Program-made: the position numbers and the translations under genes
Shown here: positions 1 to 10,839 of the stretch, piece by piece
How positions within the stretch are numbered: the first letter of the stretch is position 1
How the letters are laid out: every line of letters begins with the position of its first letter
The notes under the pieces: generated by a model
What the model was told of the DNA's origin: nothing
What the model saw: the letters and a program-made list of their open reading frames with translations, nothing else
The model's database searches: none
Assembly: GCA_003427395.1 (NCBI GenBank)
Contig: BFEA01000697.1
Location: 109,263 to 165,533 of the forward strand
Length of the DNA stretch: 56,271 bases
Reading direction: 5' to 3'
Source of the DNA: Chara braunii
Lineage: Eukaryota > Streptophyta > Charophyceae > Charales > Characeae

Positions 1-215
1 GGTCTGGAACGGGTGATATGCGAGGAATCGGGCCAGTCTAGGCCACAGGCCACCGCCTGAATAGCGTACAAGTCCACGCAGACCCCATTGTACCTGGTCT
101 CCAATACAGCTATCGGGACCCTACTGCGCGGAGCTTAGATGCGCAGGTCCAGTACAGGTGATATACGAAAGGTTGGGCCTGCTTAGGCCACATTACCAAC
201 GCCCGAACTCAACGC
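1..215. repeat. Tandem duplication inside the LTR (about 146-bp period)
   Basis: The segment beginning ggtctggaacgggtgatat at base 1 recurs as ggtccagtacaggtgatat at base 147, followed in both by a similar stretch containing taggccaca and a ccgcctgaa/cgcccgaa pair. The same pair occurs in the right LTR at 18676 and 18822. A more diverged third unit lies at about 18417-18675, with ttcgaaccgttggcc and gtccacgca in matching order. Such arrays are common in the U3 part of plant LTRs. Confidence 0.6.
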
Positions 216-856
216 CCGAACCGTTAGTCCCCCTACGAAAAGACAGGCTGAAAAGAGAGGAACCGCGTCAGATATCAGCTGATATAGATATAATAATAAT
301 AATAGTAATAATAAATATAATAAATAACAACTTTGAGTGAGACGTAAGGACGAACGACTATGGAACGTCGAGCTTTCTCGATTAGCAGCCTTCAGTTCAC
401 ATAGACTAGGATCTCAACTGTTCATTTATTTTCCTTTTCGCATTTCTGCTTTTACTTTCATTTTCTTAGCCTTGTCCTTTTATGAAAGTGACCATTGGTT
501 TGTGTACCTGACCCATAACTCAGTAGAAGGGCACTCGGCGCGCAGTAGAAAAAATTGCGCCAGTCCCCTCACTTACGCGTCCCAGGACGAACCCGGCGGC
601 TACCACGGCCACAGGCCGGTTGTGCTCTGTTGTACAACATGGCGCCGAGCCTACGTGGACCAATGGAAAGCCCTGCGGGGCACCTTTTTGCTAAGGCAAC
701 GCCAACAGGGTTGGTCCGTGCTGAGACACATTGCAAGTACCAGGCCTACAGGGGTTCGGAAACTGTCCAGCGAGCCGCGGGCCACATAACGAAATATAGG
801 TACCGGGCAGAGACTTTGGCACACAGAGGAGGACCGGGATACCGCGCCCTCCGACA
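1..856 (-). repeat. Partial 3' LTR of the giant Ty3/gypsy element (cut by window edge)
   Basis: Bases 1-856 match 18676-19531 with a constant offset of 18675 and no net indel. I count roughly 40 mismatches by eye, about 5 percent. Both copies end in CCGACA and then diverge abruptly, so 856 is an LTR boundary. The match is already under way at base 1, so the LTR continues out of the window. Because the enclosed gag-pol is on the minus strand, this is the 3' LTR. If it equals the right copy (12079-19531), about 6.6 kb of it lies to the left. The alternative is a much shorter LTR starting just before base 1. Confidence 0.85.
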
Positions 857-864
857 TAATACCA

Positions 865-874
865 GCCCCCCACC
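865..874 (-). other. Possible polypurine tract next to the 3' LTR
   Basis: On the minus strand the last bases before the LTR boundary include aggtgggggg (874 to 865), a guanine-rich run of the kind used to prime plus-strand DNA synthesis in LTR elements. Eight bases separate it from the LTR end, which is more than usual, so this is a tentative call. Confidence 0.35.
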
Positions 875-1391
875 TAGCGTCCCCGCTGGGTCGAAACACA
901 TTGCGTTTGAGTACAAAACCAGCACAGTAGACAACTCTCTCATTACTTTCCATTCGAGTTTCATTGTGGTACCCACACTGCGGCTTTGCGCTGTTAGTTT
1001 CCTGTCATCCTCTTTAGTGTTCACTCTTCCTTTTTGCGTTTCCCTTTCTCCGCGCTCGCCTATCTTTCTCCACGTTTGCCATCTCTCTCTACACTTATTC
1101 CCTTCCTCTGTGCTAGGTTTCTTCTTCCTGCGCTAGGCTCCTCCCTTAACGTTCACCTTCTCTCTGCGCTTACTTTTCTTCTAGCGCTCATCCTCTCCCT
1201 CGCGTAGCATGCCGTAATCTCCCATAGTCGGCGCGATTATTTTTCTTTATTTCTTTTGGTAGTCTTCCACTCCCGCTTTCAGAATTCATCTTCATCATCG
1301 AAAAACTCACTCACACAACCTTCCCGGTCATAGCCTTTGGCGCTAAATTCTGTTCTTTATCTTCTCTTTTAACAACCATCTCACGTGCATC

Positions 1392-1799
1392 ATGTCTTAG
1401 GCACGCCGCGGACAGGGTAGAGGGAGAGGAGGAATAGGAGGGAAGGCCAAGGAGGAACCTCCGGCTCGTACCCCGCGTGATTACAGTTCTGAGGAGGAGG
1501 AAGACGAGCCACGAGGCTATGGCCATCCAAGATTATACCCTCGCTACCCGCTAGCAGGGTGGTATGAAAGGACTCCGTCCCCTGATAGGATGGAATTCCT
1601 TCGCAAAAGATTTGATGCCCGATATGGTACACCCAGTGCTTCTTTTCCTCCTTATATCCCCAAAGCTCCTTCCACCCCTGCTGTAAGCAAGGCTATAGTG
1701 CCCGCTCCGCCTCCCTCTGTCCCATGTACTGTCTCATCACCTCATCACTCCAATCACTGCATTCTCTTCAGCATTTTCTTCCTTCTCTTTCTTTTATAA
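1392..1799 (+). pseudogene. Antisense ORF between integrase and 3' LTR, Gag-like N-terminus
   Basis: A plus-strand frame runs from ATG 1392 to the stop at 1799, about 135 codons, broken by one TAG at 1398-1400. The product begins with an Arg/Gly run (ARRGQGRGRGG), then an acidic stretch (RDYSSEEEEDE), a Tyr/Pro-rich segment (YPRYPLAGWYERTP) and a basic helix (MEFLRKRFDARYG). That style resembles N-termini of plant Gag proteins, but I find no catalytic motif. It lies antisense to the main element between integrase and the 3' LTR. Antisense ORFs in this position are known from Grande- and Retand-like Tat elements. It could equally be a fragment of another element inserted here. Confidence 0.4.
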
Positions 1800-2084
1800 G
1801 CGTGATTTCTTCTTAGCTTTCTGAGTCAGATTTCGGCTCACAAAATTTACTGTTCACTGTTCACTTCATAGCATCCCAGGCCTGACAGTTTGACTTCCTT
1901 AGGCAAGGGATGTCGGTTCCTCGTGAACCAGGCCGCTTGTCGGCCACCAATTAAAATTTTAAGAAGGATTTGATCCACTTGTTTGACTTGTTCTTTTGTA
2001 TGAAGGTTACCTTAGCTTTTTGACCAAGCATCTGTGCCCGGGATGACCGCAGTAATGAGGGCACTCACTCTGTATGCCATGCTG

Positions 2085-2262
2085 GGGACGGACCATACCA
2101 AACCCTTTTCCTGTCTCTGGCCTGAGTGAGACGTCTTCGCAGCTTCTCAAGCACCTGATGGGGATACCAAACCCTTGTTTTTGGCCTGAGTGAGGCGTCT
2201 CCTCAACTTCTAAGACAAAAGGGAGGGGATACCAAACCCTTTCTTTTCTCTGGTCTGGGAAC
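2085..2262. repeat. Three-copy tandem repeat in the 3' region of the giant element
   Basis: A unit containing gggataccaaaccctt, a short T-rich stretch and then ctggcctgagtgag occurs at about 2093, 2161 and 2227, roughly 65-70 bp apart. The third copy is truncated at tctggtctggga. It lies in the non-coding part between integrase and LTR. Confidence 0.65.
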
Positions 2263-3114
2263 TTTAGATAAGTATTTGCATACCTGCAAAATCAGCAAGT
2301 CCCACAGATAACAACAATGCCCCAGCAAGCAGACCCTCTGACAACCAGCAATCAAACATTAACAAATTAAAATAAAACCTATAAATAAAATAATAAATAA
2401 CAAATAATAAGATACATAACAACTCTTCACACCCAAGATTTATTGATTGCCTTAGTTTCGGCCCACCACTGGTCAGGAATGCTAGACGTCTCGTCAGTCT
2501 GATATACCTCATTCGGCCCGCCTCAGGCCAAGACTAGTCAGACCATCTGTCTTGACAGCCCCTTTGACCTGCCTCCAGGTCAGGACCAATCATACCCACT
2601 ACTCGAGTATGACATCCCTTTGGCACTCTCGCTAGGACACCCAGACTATTGCAGGTCTGTACACCCTATGACGCAAACGTCCCGTCAGTCAAACTGTCCC
2701 GAATCTGGATTTGACCACCGCGATCAGGGACCGGCTCACCTAGCAGTTTTTGGCCAAGGGTGCTGGCTGCCCCGCCCAGATTTCTGAACGTGGGACCCGA
2801 TCTAACCACAGTTCCAGGCTCTGGCTAACCTCACTGGATTGCATCCTCTGACTGCGGTAGGGTTCCAGCTGACCCCTTTCGACTTCATAGGCTAGACTCC
2901 CGGAGCCTTAGCCTCAGCCGACTACGAAATTCGACACTCGCGTGGGGGACCTGCTGACCCCACCAGATTTGCAACCTACTGCGGTAAGGCTCTGGTTGGC
3001 CTCGGCAATCACTGCATCCTTAGGCTAGAGAAGAAAACTCCCAGGCACAGACAATCAGGCAAGCATATCATGACCCACAAGCAGACTGTCCACGCCCCAT
3101 AACAGAACAAACAT

Positions 3115-3345
3115 TTCTCAAGAGACTTCCCGTCAGTCTCAAGAGGCACTGAACAGCAACATGATAACCAACACCAAGCCCTTACAGGAAACCTCCCTTC
3201 AGTCTCAAGAAGGATGCTTAGTGCTGGCCCTAGAGAGGTCCCTTCCCTCAGCTGGGAATTTCTTTTCTTTTCCAAGAGACGTCCCGTTAGTCTCAAGGAA
3301 GTACTGAAATGCTGATCTCAGAGAGGTCCCTTCCCTCATCCGAGC
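3115..3345. repeat. Degenerate tandem repeat with cccgtcagtctcaag core
   Basis: Units centred on cccgtcagtctcaag lie at about 3128, 3194 and 3282. The last two also share gagaggtcccttccctca. A looser related copy sits near 2688. Spacing is irregular (66-88 bp), so this is an old array. No coding potential is evident in the surrounding 1800-3900. Confidence 0.5.
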
Positions 3346-3714
3346 GAAGACAGGTCCTTAGCCAAAGGCACGAAGTCCCTCTATTGACCACTCTCAGTCA
3401 AGTAAAGCTGAACTTCTTTATACCTGCCTTCATCTGAATTTCTTGAATGAACATTTTACTCAGAGACACGAAGTCCTTCTGCTGATAACTCTTCGTCAGT
3501 CAGAACTGAACTCCCTCATGCCCACCATGCTCTTCTCTTTATCTTAGGATAGTACTGATCATATCTTTTGATGTGCCACAGCCATGAGTTTCTCGAATCT
3601 TTGACACCGTGTCAATACTCACGAAATTGATTTTACAGTTATTTCCCCACTCTCAGGGACTTGACACTCATGGAACGACTGAAGCACTGCATCAAGAGAT
3701 ACAGTCTTAGTCGT

Positions 3715-3870
3715 TGGCTGAAATACTGAATGAAATGACTTGCTGAAAACTGAGATACTGAAACTGAGATGTTGAAACTGCAAACTGAAATTAAATTACC
3801 GGAACAGAAATGATGAAACTGAAGTTCTGAAACTGAAATGTTGAATCCGAAATGCTGAATTGACTATGCA
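3715..3870. repeat. Short-period ctgaaactgaaat minisatellite
   Basis: The interval is built from variants of ctgaaactgagatg repeated about ten times with a 12-14 bp period. It lies just outside the integrase C-terminus. Confidence 0.55.
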
Positions 3871-3901
3871 TGAATGATCACATCCTCTTGAAAATTCAGT
3901 C

Positions 3902-5222
3902 TTACTCTCTCATTGTCTCACTGTACTTTTTTCTCTTAGTTCTCTGAAACTTATTCTCGTACTTAGATAACTGACCTCTCTTCCCTCTCCTTGAGGTTAC
4001 TGTAGGAATCAAATCTGGGTCTCTGAATATAAACTTACGAAGTTTGGAACCTGATACCATGTTATGAACCCTGGATCCGTCCATTTCTGAAATCTCATAA
4101 ACCTTGCCTTCTGCCTCTCCCGTGATTCTATAAGGACCAAGCCATTTGGGCTCCAACCTTTTAGTCCATTGTGTCTCAAGAGAACTGTCAAACAGAAGGA
4201 CAACATCTTCAATCTTCAATTTCTTTTTTCTTATGTATCTTTTCCTGTTCCATCTCTCTTGATCTGATAGCCTGCTGGATGCCATCCTTTCTGCAGCATC
4301 TATCACTGTCTGATCTGCTTCTCATATCTGTCTCATTCTAATCTGAAGGAACTCTGAGATGGAATAGTCTTTGTCGCTTTCTTGACTTTACCATGTCTTG
4401 ACAATACTCTCAATTGGTAGCGTAGCATCGCCCATACCACAGTGTAAAAGGTGTATAACCAGTAGTTCTCTCGACTGTGATATTATCAACATATACATCA
4501 GCTCTTAACACCTTTGACCAATTGCTGAGTTTTCCTTCACATCACTTGGCCAATGAATCTTTCAGAGTTTTGTGGCCTCTTTCAACAGGTGCATTCGCTT
4601 GAGGATGGTAAGTAGTCACATATTGAATTCTGACACCTAATCTGAGTGTGGTTCTTATGACAATTTCATTTCTGAACTCTGATCCTCTGTCTGAGACAAA
4701 TTCTCTTATAAAAGGATACCTGAGGTAGGCCTCCTTTATCCAATCAGCCACTTGCTCGACTGTCTTCCTTTTTACAGTTTTTGCCTCAACGTATCCAGAT
4801 AAATTGTCTCTCATGTTTAGTATGTATCTCATCCTACCCTTGCCTGGAGGCATAGTGATGAGATCCAGATGAACTCCACTACCTGGCTCTACCATGATTG
4901 TAGGAAATAGGGGCTCAATCATCCTTGTGGTAGACCTCGTCTGACATAAGACACATGATTTACAGTATCTGAAAATCATGTCTCTCACGTCAGACCAAAA
5001 GTAGAGTTTGATAGTCTTGGAGTAGGTTGCCTCAGCAGCCCTGTGGCCACCAGCGACCCCCTCATGTAGGGCAACAATTATCTCTAACTGCCTCTCTTTA
5101 CCACATACCACTCTTAGTGGAGGTAAGCCTCCCTTACCATCCACAAAAATATATCCTCTCTTTAGTCTGAATTTCTTCCTTGAATCTTTACAATAATATT
5201 CTTTTAGCTGCTCCTTTTCCAT
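3902..5222 (-). pseudogene. Ty3/gypsy integrase, decayed
   Basis: Integrase inserts element cDNA into the host chromosome. The main open segment (5222-4542) has an N-terminal zinc-binding HHCC pattern (HEGVAGGH, then CKSCVLC). The DDE core follows, with Asp in HLDLITMP, Asp in FVSDRGSEF and Glu in NAPVERGHK. After a stop at the end of LAK, two frame changes lead to the C-terminal segment (4306-3902), which carries a GPY/F-type module (KWLGPYRITG) and a basic tail. All three catalytic residues remain, but the stops and frameshifts make an active product unlikely. No chromodomain follows, which separates it from the chromovirus at 46-48 kb. It is the last pol domain, downstream of RNase H, the usual gypsy order. 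Confidence 0.9.
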
Positions 5223-5474
5223 CTTCTTGCGAATCTCTTGATAACTTTAATCATATTCTTCAAAGAAGAAAAATATATCTTCTTCCTTCTTTTCACTCTC
5301 TTCTTCTTTCTTTGAACTTGAACTTTCCCCAACCTCATGAGCAGCCACTGATGTTGCATTAACTCTAACTTACCAATCGTTTGGTTCATCTTCTTCTTCT
5401 TTCCCTAAAATCGACTCATAAACGTATGCACTTGGGATTTCTTCTCAGTTGTCTCTCTCTTCTAGTCACAAACT

Positions 5475-6006
5475 CTACCGGTAGGAGCATGAAGCTTCAT
5501 AATCCTCGTTATCTTTTTCATTAAGGAAATTATCAACATAGGCAAATTCTTCAATTGTTCCATTCACATCTTTTTTTTTTTCTTCTCGCCACTCAATCCG
5601 GCTTAAGTCATCCACTCTGTTTTTCTCAGTGGGAATGTCCAGATGAAAGTGATCCACCTACTGACTGTTGGATCTACTTGTTGGTGATTTTAATGGCACC
5701 TATCACATCAGATACATCAGTCCTCAGGATGAATCTCCTTGCTAAAACGTAGTGTCTGAAGCACCTGAGGCTATGGATGATTGACAATAGCTCTTTCCTA
5801 AATTGGGTGTAGCCTCTTGCTGTAGAATTGAGAGTTCTGCTCTCAAATCTCAGAGGTCTTTCTCTCCCATTTTCATCTTTCTGAATAAACACTCCACCCA
5901 GAGCAACTGGTCCTCCATCCGCCTCAATGATGAAAGGTTTTGTCTCCTCATCATCATAATATGGTACTCCCAGCACTACACCACCATCTCTTAGTTTTTT
6001 TTGCAA
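5475..6006 (-). pseudogene. RNase H domain of the giant gypsy element, decayed
   Basis: RNase H degrades the RNA strand of the RNA:DNA hybrid during reverse transcription. The frame 6006-5674 continues the RT frame and shows the gypsy pattern: an acidic residue in IIEADGGPVALG, Glu in QFRKELLSI and Asp in RTDVSDVIGA. A stop at 5676-5674 and a frame change lead to 5657-5475, where HFHLDIPTEKNRVDDLSRIE matches the usual C-terminal connection of gypsy RNase H. The three acidic positions are kept. Confidence 0.85.
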
Positions 6007-6036
6007 CGTTTCTGTTGCGGCCTGTCTTTTATCATT

Positions 6037-7044
6037 TCATGCTAAGTTAGCCCCTTGTCTTACCATTTCCCTCAGGGGCTCTGCAAGGGCAGCAAAATGA
6101 GGAATAAAAATCCTCCAGAATCCACAGACTCCCAAGAAGCTCCTGACGTCTGCCACTCTTTTGAGAGGCAGAGACCAGTTCAAGATTTTGTCTATCTTCT
6201 TGGGATCTGAACTCCTGCCCTTGGAGAAACATCTGAAGCCTAATATTATCACTTCTGGTTAGAAGAGAAGGGACTTTGGTCCACTAACAGTCAAATTGTA
6301 ATTTTGAAGTCTCTCTATGACCATCTTTATTCCTTCGGCATGTTCCCAGACAAACTTTCTGACTCCCCCTGCGACCAAAGTCTCATCTCGTACCAAAGGT
6401 CCTTTTACAGGATTATCATCAATGTAGGGACTGATTATTTCAGGAGAAATATCCTGCATGACTTTGATCATATCCCTTTGAACCACTGCCACTCCGTTAG
6501 TCCAGCGCTGAGGTACCACACACATCTGAACAAGCCCCCTCGGCATGTGCATGAAAGTCATTGGTTGGCTAGTGGGATCAATAGGAAACTGTTCATAGCC
6601 AGAATACAGATCAACTAGAGAATAAATACATCGACCAGCAAAGGATTCAGCGAGGAGATCAACATTAGTAAGACTACCTGCATCACGTACCGTCACAGAA
6701 TTGAGCTTCTGAAGATTCTGTATCCATCTTAGTCCGCCCCCTGATTTCCAGAAATAAAACCAGTGTTTAGCATACGGTCCATCAGTTGGTTCTGCAATAT
6801 TAGATGCAATCTTTTTGTCAAGATACTTCACAACTTATGCCTCTTCCTTCAGGGCATACTTGGTTGGTCTATCATTCAATGGAACGTGATCAACTGTCCA
6901 AATCTTGGCCATCTTGATCATGTCCACGTCCAATCGCCCTCTCTCTCCGTCATTAAAGGAGAAAGCACCAGAGAATTTCTGACACATACTGAAGATATAT
7001 TCTTTCTCTTTAGGCAGGATAAACTGATCTGAGCCTATCTTCAT
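6037..7044 (-). pseudogene. Reverse transcriptase of the giant gypsy element, decayed
   Basis: The polymerase copies element RNA into DNA. One frame runs from 7044 to 6037 with in-frame stops at about 6837-6835, 6261-6259 and 6039-6037. Recognisable steps are the priming segment (WFYFWKSGGGLRWIQNL), the first catalytic Asp in YSLVDLYSGYEQ, the MPRGL turn, and the YIDD box (SPYIDDNPV). The thumb/connection follows with ILGF and RSFLGVCGFWRIFIP. Catalytic residues survive; the stops do not interrupt frame alignment. It sits between protease and RNase H, the normal order. A roughly 30-bp duplication (aactggagaata) lies just upstream at 7043-7100. Confidence 0.9.
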
Positions 7045-7228
7045 TGTGTAACCCTATTCTCCAGTTTTGTCCATTGGGTAACCTTATTCTCCAGTTTTGC
7101 TGATTATCATAATGTTTTTATAATCTTCCTCTCTTTTCTCAATTCTTCATCATAATTTTTCTCTATTAGGATTGCCACCGGGTTTTTCTTCAACCCCTTG
7201 GGTTTGTATTTTCTTTTTGACCCAGTGA

Positions 7229-7897
7229 CTATTTTCCTAAAAAAATGTGAGTTGATGCAAATCTCAATTCCATCTTCCCCCCTTTTGCAGTTTCTACAGC
7301 CTTCTTGAAGACTTCAATTTGACTGTCCTCATCCTCGAGCTTACCAAGGGTTTTTATCATTTTCGAAACCTGATTGATTCCCATCGAAATCTCTTCCTTT
7401 GCTTCTTGTTTTCCTTCTTCCTTTAGTCTCCTAACCCTTTCAGTAGATTCTTCCCTCCTGATCGAATTAACAGACAATTGGTGTTTGAAATTATTTTTTG
7501 TACAGACCATAAAGGTCTGTTCTAGGGCAGTCTCTGGATCCTGTAGGCCAATCCAAGATGACCCCTCATGACTGAAAAATTGGACGGCCTCCGTCCTATG
7601 CAAGAATGGAGTTCCCAGGATACAGTCATGGTTCAGGTCTGACACTACAAAACCCAGTAATTCCACAGTCATCGTCTCAACTCTGATAGGGAAATTGTCT
7701 ATAAACCCAGCCACAAACAATTCCCCTGCAATATTGCTCAGCACGTTTTGGACAGGCCTATCAATAGTCAAATTACATGCCTGCATCGTTTTTCGTGAAA
7801 GAAGTACCATCTCTGCCCCAGAATCCACTAGGGCTAGAATCTTCACTTGATTAATGCGAATCATAAAGTGCCCACATCTCATGGTTGCGAATCTCAT
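7229..7897 (-). pseudogene. Retropepsin-like aspartic protease domain with linker
   Basis: Protease processes the Gag-Pol polyprotein. The active-site signature is ALVDSGAEM, followed by a glycine-containing beta region and the second signature DCILGTPFL, the classical order for gypsy retropepsins. A long charged linker (QEAKEEISMG...GKLEDEDSQI) extends towards RT. It is preceded by a frame change near 7851-7897 from the upstream lysine/glutamate-rich segment, where the same sequence reads in two frames, suggesting a one-base indel. The catalytic Asp is intact. Confidence 0.88.
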
Positions 7898-8231
7898 CTT
7901 GCAACCTGGTAGTTATCTGTTCACTTGGTTGGGAAAGATTGACCCCAAATAATTTAACTTTCAATTTTTTCTTCTCAATCAACTTCTTCAACTCTTCTCT
8001 CAGTTTGGGTGCTAGTGTCATTGCTTCCTTGAAAGACAATGTCACTTCCGTTTCTTCCAGCATTTTAGCAATTACATCAAAAATCACAGTTTCATCATCC
8101 ATATCACTATTGAGAATAAATTTTCTCTTTCTCCCCTGTTCATTCTTTTCCTGTGGGCATTCCTGTTCAGGGTCATCAAGGATGTTAATAAGTGACTCCT
8201 CAACTTTTTTTTTTTTTTTTTTTTTTTCCAA
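7851..8231 (-). pseudogene. Charged Gag-protease linker segment
   Basis: This frame begins at the A23 run and encodes a Lys/Glu-rich segment (ESLINILDDPEQECPQEKNE, later LREELKKLIEKKKLK), probably coiled-coil, ending at a stop where the protease frame takes over. No catalytic motif is present. It lies between the CCHC-bearing Gag and the protease, and is read in a different frame from both. It is best understood as the Gag-Pol connection of the same polyprotein, broken by indels. Confidence 0.6.
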
Positions 8232-9705
8232 TCATTTGAGGCGTCATACGGGTTTGGTGATTCATCACTTCACCAATCCTGACACTAGGTTCCATGACGA
8301 GTTCTGAAGGCAAATCGTCATGAAATGACACCATGTTGGTCGAAAAGTGAACCATCTTATTGGAAGAAGACTCTACTAATTCAAAAAAATTCTGAAAAGT
8401 AGGTTTCCTTTCTAGTGGAGATTCACTTGAAGAAGCCTCACTAGGTTCGCACTCTGTCAATGTTAGAGATTGCAGAGACAGTCCAACCATTGTATGAGAA
8501 TTACTTGTTCCCTGTACTAACTCATTAGGCAATTCTTCAATGAGAAAATGAACATTCACATTGGCCTTTCTCTTCTTTTTAATCTTCATCTTCTCATCAC
8601 TTTTAAGAGCAAGAAGTCTGATACCTCCTGGATGTCTGGGGTCCAACTTATTCCATGAACTATCACAGGCATGACCCATTGCATCTTTCTTTGCCACCCC
8701 ACTCCTTACATCCTCCTCAAGAGGCTTGCAATAAGTAGTAGAATGACCCTCTTCATCACAGTAGTAGCAAGTAAAACTTATCTCTGGACGCTCATCATAT
8801 TTTCTTCTTTATCTGTTCTCTCCATCACCATTCTTCCCATTCTTTTAGGATCTGGAAGAATCCCCTTTCTGTCCATAGCCCTTATTATCATCGTCATCGT
8901 CGCCATCCTCTTCACTTTCTGCCTTCTTCTTTCCGCTATCATCCACAACATTCGTTGCAGGCCTTGCACACATAAAGTTAACCATTACCTTTTGAAGAAT
9001 ATTCTCAGCAGTCAGATTGCGTCCTCTATTCATTCCATTCTCACTCTCTCAGTTCTTGGCCAAAGTACTGATCTGATCCAGTGACCATTTCTTATGGGAG
9101 ACAGTAGGTAGAGTTTTTATGATAGCAACCATTTCATCCCATCTGAGAGGATAGCGTCGAGCTTAATTAAGGACTGCTTGCCTTTTAGTGTCGGTAAAAT
9201 TTGTCAAAAATATGTGGCATCTCTGAGCTTCATCCAAATATGAAATTCTTCTTGCTGTTCGGGTACTGGTCTGAAGAAAATCATTGAAAGTGTCATATTT
9301 AACTCTTCTGATGTTGAGTAAGTCCTTAGTTGTGGTTGAAACTGAATCTTTCTCAAATTTTTTTCTCAGTCTCTCCTTGACCTCTTCCCATGTAGTGGCA
9401 CCTTCCATTAGTTCCTGAACGATTAGTCTTGAGTCGGTATCACAATAAGATAGAAGGTGCTTTAGTCGTTGCTTATTTGTCCAGCCGTAACTGAGTCCAA
9501 ATAACTCATACTCGTCTAGGAAGTCATTAACTTGTGACCCTCTGAAACATGGTATTCTCTCATCTGGTCTTTTTGCTCTTGCAATGTCTGACCCTCATTT
9601 TATAGTGTTCACTCTCTCGATCAATTCTCGTATAACCCCTACCAAGGCCTCTTCATTGGTCCCTGCAGAAGAACTCGGTCTTCTCCGCCCTGCCATCTTG
9701 ACCAT
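8200..9705 (-). pseudogene. Gag polyprotein with CCHC zinc knuckle, five in-frame stops
   Basis: Gag forms the virus-like particle and binds element RNA. One frame can be followed from ATG 9705 (MVKMAGRRRPSSSAGTNEE) to 8200 without frameshift. It has a Retrotrans_gag-like helical core (FRGSQVNDFLDEYELFGLSY, GWTNKQRLKHLLSY, ATTWEEVKERLRKKFEKD), an acidic Asp/Glu tract, and a nucleocapsid zinc knuckle CYYCDEEGHSTTYC (8769-8728; C-X2-C-X4-H-X4-C). Stops interrupt it at 9597-9595, 9165-9163, 9051-9049, 8847-8845 and 8811-8809. Each is one transition away from CAA, CGA or TGG. The lysine tail runs into the A23 tract. The start is chosen as the first ATG of the conserved frame; an upstream TAG separates it from the domain array. 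Confidence 0.88.
8205..8227 (-). other. A23 homopolymer at the Gag/Pol frame junction
   Basis: Twenty-three consecutive T on the plus strand are a run of 23 A in the coding strand. The Gag frame enters it and stops three codons after lysines (KKKS stop). The downstream frame leaves it as KKKVEESLIN. Loss of one A or gain of two would fuse the frames. This could be a slippage site, replication slippage, or an assembly length error. Confidence 0.7.
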
Positions 9706-9767
9706 AGATCTTTCCCGAATATTCTCTTCTCTTTTTATGTCACTCTTGTCCTCTTCTTCTTTGCTTT

Positions 9768-10340
9768 TCAATCTTTCGCTCTTCTAGCAAGGGATACAGA
9801 CTCGTTTCTTTCTTCTCTTGTCTGCTCTACCCCTTGAGAAGTTTGTACATATAGGGTATAAGCAATAATTAATTGGGTAGTGATCAAGGGCAGTGCAATC
9901 CTTCTCAGCCTTCCAATGTAATCTTCAATCAACTCTCTCTCATCATCCCTACTCAATCTTCTGTCATACCTCTTTATAGTACCCCAAATCATAAAATATC
10001 GAGTTAGGTCTACAATCTCATAATCAAATTGCATCGTTTACAGACCATTATTGATCTTTCTTGCAAGAGAGACTCGTTCCTGAAAAGTGTGATATGATAC
10101 TCTCTCAGTAGTTCCCACTTTCACCACCTTTAACAAATAACTTATCTCAGTCTAATTAGTGATAATTCTCAAGGCTGAATCTCTCATTCGATCTAAGAAA
10201 GGCTGCAAAAACTCAAACACATCTATGGTAGAAAGATTTATGTCAGAAATCCGAAGAGTCCCTTCTACCTTGACTATTCTACCTTCCAATACAACTCCTA
10301 GTGTCAGCTGTTCAGTCAAACTGGACATTGTTAAACATCA
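9768..10340 (-). pseudogene. Pre-gag ORF segment, possible weak copies of the repeated domain
   Basis: From ATG 10340 a frame reads MSSLTEQLTLGVVLEGRIVK and continues through a TAG near 10157 and a TAA near 10037 into a segment beginning MQFDYEIVDLTRYFMIWGTI, ending at 9768. The order of a beta-rich stretch, a (D/E)-aromatic segment (IDVFEFLQPFLD) and a helix resembles the upstream repeats only loosely. A duplicated short motif (RVSLARKI and SVSLARRA) appears at both ends. I do not recognise a function. It lies immediately upstream of gag, in the place where Ogre-type elements carry an extra ORF. Confidence 0.45.
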
Positions 10341-10381
10341 AAAACAATATCTGAAAGGTAGATCTCAGGTTGGACATAATC

Positions 10382-10834
10382 AGTGATCTCGAATCTGTGT
10401 TCAAAGTCATTCAAAAGTAGGGATTTTATCATCACAATGGAGTCATTTTCTCTTACTCTTCCAATCTCAACAATAGCTTTCAACAGAGGCATCCAATCTC
10501 TCATGCTTTCAAATCCCTTAGCAATTGAGAACTCAGGAAGCCTCTCAAATTGCCTTACTTCTTTCCCCCAGGTTACTTTTCTCTTTAACTTTTCAAGTCA
10601 CTCCTTGGTTCTTATGAGGCTAATATAAGCACCTGTCTGACACTCCAAGTAATTGTCTTCCTTTTTTAGGTCTGCTGGTACATAAATTCTTACGTCCAGG
10701 CTGCCAGTACTCAGGAATTTGACCACTGGAATGTGAAATATTATGAGCCCTCTCTCACAAGTCTCATATCTCAAAATCACAAAAGGATTATCAAACCCTA
10801 TCACCTCATAGAGTTTACCCCTCACAGTAGTCAC
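10382..10834 (-). pseudogene. Repeated YDxRxYV domain, copy 3 (pre-gag)
   Basis: Beginning at about 10834, the segment shows LYEVIGFDNPFVILRYE, a hydrophobic strand (LIIFHIPVVKF), the core LDVRIYVPADLKKED, a helix, then KRKVTWG and FERLPEF with a following W...LLKAIV helix. It is open to 10598, where one TGA interrupts it, and continues in the same frame to the stop near 10330. The KRKVTWG block matches KKKVEWG of copy 1 and the DVRIYVP core matches copy 2 exactly. Function is unknown. Confidence 0.6.
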
Positions 10835-10839
10835 CCTGG

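Noticed and set aside
337-1136. Plus-strand frames of 150-193 codons inside and beside the left LTR
   Set aside because: The equivalent frame in the right LTR copy has different ends, and no domain is recognisable; they lie in non-coding LTR sequence.
857-1800. Plus-oriented outer element with the left repeat as its 5' LTR
   Set aside because: No TGG-type primer site follows base 856, and all pol domains in the interval are on the minus strand.
1911-3899. TGTCGGTTCC at 1911 as the start of an internal 3' LTR
   Set aside because: It shares only TGTCG with 12079 and then diverges at once, so it does not pair with the right LTR.
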